A program made the position numbers and the translations under genes. Below the pieces are notes generated by a model that was not told where the DNA came from, did no database searches, and saw only the letters and a list, made by a program, of their open reading frames with translations. A stretch of DNA of 7,183 nt. Origin: Caldifarciminota bacterium (GTDB taxonomy: Bacteria; Hydrothermota; UBA3073; NMUJ01). Numbering within the stretch: position 1 is the first letter of the stretch; the number at the start of each line of letters is the position of its first letter. The DNA is taken from the NCBI GenBank assembly GCA_021158725.1, contig JAGGUB010000070.1:1-7183 (forward strand), given 5' to 3'. Below are positions 6,672-7,183 of the stretch, one piece after another.

Positions 6672-7183
6672 TCAATCTTCTTTCCATACGAGTATCCTCC
6701 CACAGGATTCGCAGGTTAGTATTTCACGGTAACTCTTCAATATCGCTATCTTATATGGAGGTACCTCTGCACCACATGCGGTACATACGTTATCTTTTAC
6801 GAGTGCCACCCCCTTACCGCCTTTGTTTTTTCGTATCCTTTCGTATCGCTGTAGCAATAGCTCAGGTATGTGAGGTAACAATTGTTTGCGTTTATCTTTG
6901 AGTTTATCGAGCTCGTTTTCCCACTCCTTCCGTTTGGCAAGCAGCTGCATCTTCTCTTGCTCCAACATATTCTTAGCGTTGGCGGTTTCAGCCTCAAGCT
7001 CCTTAATCTCATGTTCGAGTGCATCCATACGCTCCCATACGAGTTTAAGATCCTCTTCTATTTCGAGTATTTTCGCCTTCTCGACTTCGATCTCATGTGT
7101 TAACGTTTGATACTCGATGTTGGTTTTGGCCTCCAAGCGCTGACGTTCGTGCTTCGCAATCCTATCGCGGATCTCGTCGATCT
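6672..7183 (-). CDS. Coiled-coil C4-type zinc-ribbon protein (zf-RING_7 / CT398-like), 5'-truncated
   Basis: At least 170 residues are present, open to the window edge on the 5' side; the family is usually about 240 residues, so some 70 may be missing. The visible N-terminal two thirds are a long, charged Glu/Lys/Leu-rich coiled coil. This leads into YERIRKNKGGKGVALV and a zinc ribbon with two cysteine pairs, CTAC (minus-strand codons near 6774-6785) and CESC (near 6702-6713), ending RILVWKED. This matches the family of putative nucleic-acid-binding or helical-hairpin zinc-ribbon proteins (PF02591), whose role is poorly known; relatives are reported to bridge other proteins or sit near RNase HI and Nif3-like genes. 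The TTG at 7134-7136 is unlikely to be the start because coiled-coil sequence continues upstream. The stop TGA (6672-6674) is one base from the tRNA 3' end. Confidence 0.88.
   Translation of the reverse strand, partial: IDEIRDRIAKHERQRLEAKTNIEYQTLTHEIEVEKAKILEIEEDLKLVWERMDALEHEIKELEAETANAKNMLEQEKMQLLAKRKEWENELDKLKDKRKQLLPHIPELLLQRYERIRKNKGGKGVALVKDNVCTACGAEVPPYKIAILKSYREILTCESCGRILVWKED

Noticed and set aside
6671..6700. T-rich stretch after the tRNA as an intrinsic terminator
   Set aside because: No stable hairpin precedes it apart from the tRNA itself, and the stretch is interrupted by C; it is coding sequence of the zinc-ribbon protein on the other strand.
1..7183. Mobile element, prophage, CRISPR or defence system
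   Set aside because: No transposase, integrase, inverted terminal repeats, regularly spaced repeats or defence-type domains are visible; all genes read as chromosomal, with similar base usage.

Overview
The window is ordinary-looking bacterial chromosome with tightly packed genes. It holds seven protein genes (two cut by the window edges) and one tRNA. The evidence for a bacterium is a bacterial-type alanyl-tRNA synthetase with a C-Ala domain, an acetyl-CoA carboxylase alpha subunit, a Shine-Dalgarno site and a TTGACA promoter element. A lipid-A-disaccharide-synthase-like protein and a DUF4416 protein suggest a diderm or deep-branching, possibly uncultured, lineage. The sequence alone does not let me name a phylum. 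Base composition looks fairly balanced by eye and uniform across genes, with no sign of recent transfer, insertion sequences, phage genes or CRISPR.

Plus strand, 1-4327: alaS (5' end missing), a DUF4416 protein, a lipoate-protein ligase/octanoyltransferase (LplA/LipM) family protein, and a radical SAM protein with a C-terminal helix-hairpin-helix. Each gene overlaps the next by 28, 11 and 28 bases, so this is almost certainly one translationally coupled operon. The radical SAM protein resembles the family usually encoded beside a uracil-DNA-glycosylase-like partner; no partner is present here.

Minus strand, 7183-4308: a coiled-coil/C4 zinc-ribbon protein (5' end missing), accA, and a lipid-A-disaccharide-synthase-related glycosyltransferase. 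accA makes malonyl-CoA for fatty acids, and the LpxB-like protein probably acts in envelope or glycolipid synthesis, so these two may be linked through lipid metabolism. The two gene blocks converge and their last genes overlap tail to tail by 20 bases, with no visible terminator.

A tRNA gene with anticodon CAU sits on the plus strand at 6598-6670, between the minus-strand zinc-ribbon and accA genes and antisense to any transcript joining them. It has its own promoter with a consensus -35 box. Its identity (elongator Met or lysidine-type Ile2) cannot be settled by eye.

I did not find a convincing new multi-gene system. The points most worth following up are the orphan, N-terminally divergent radical SAM/HhH protein in an operon with DUF4416 and a LipM-like protein, and the opposite-strand tRNA inserted between minus-strand genes.
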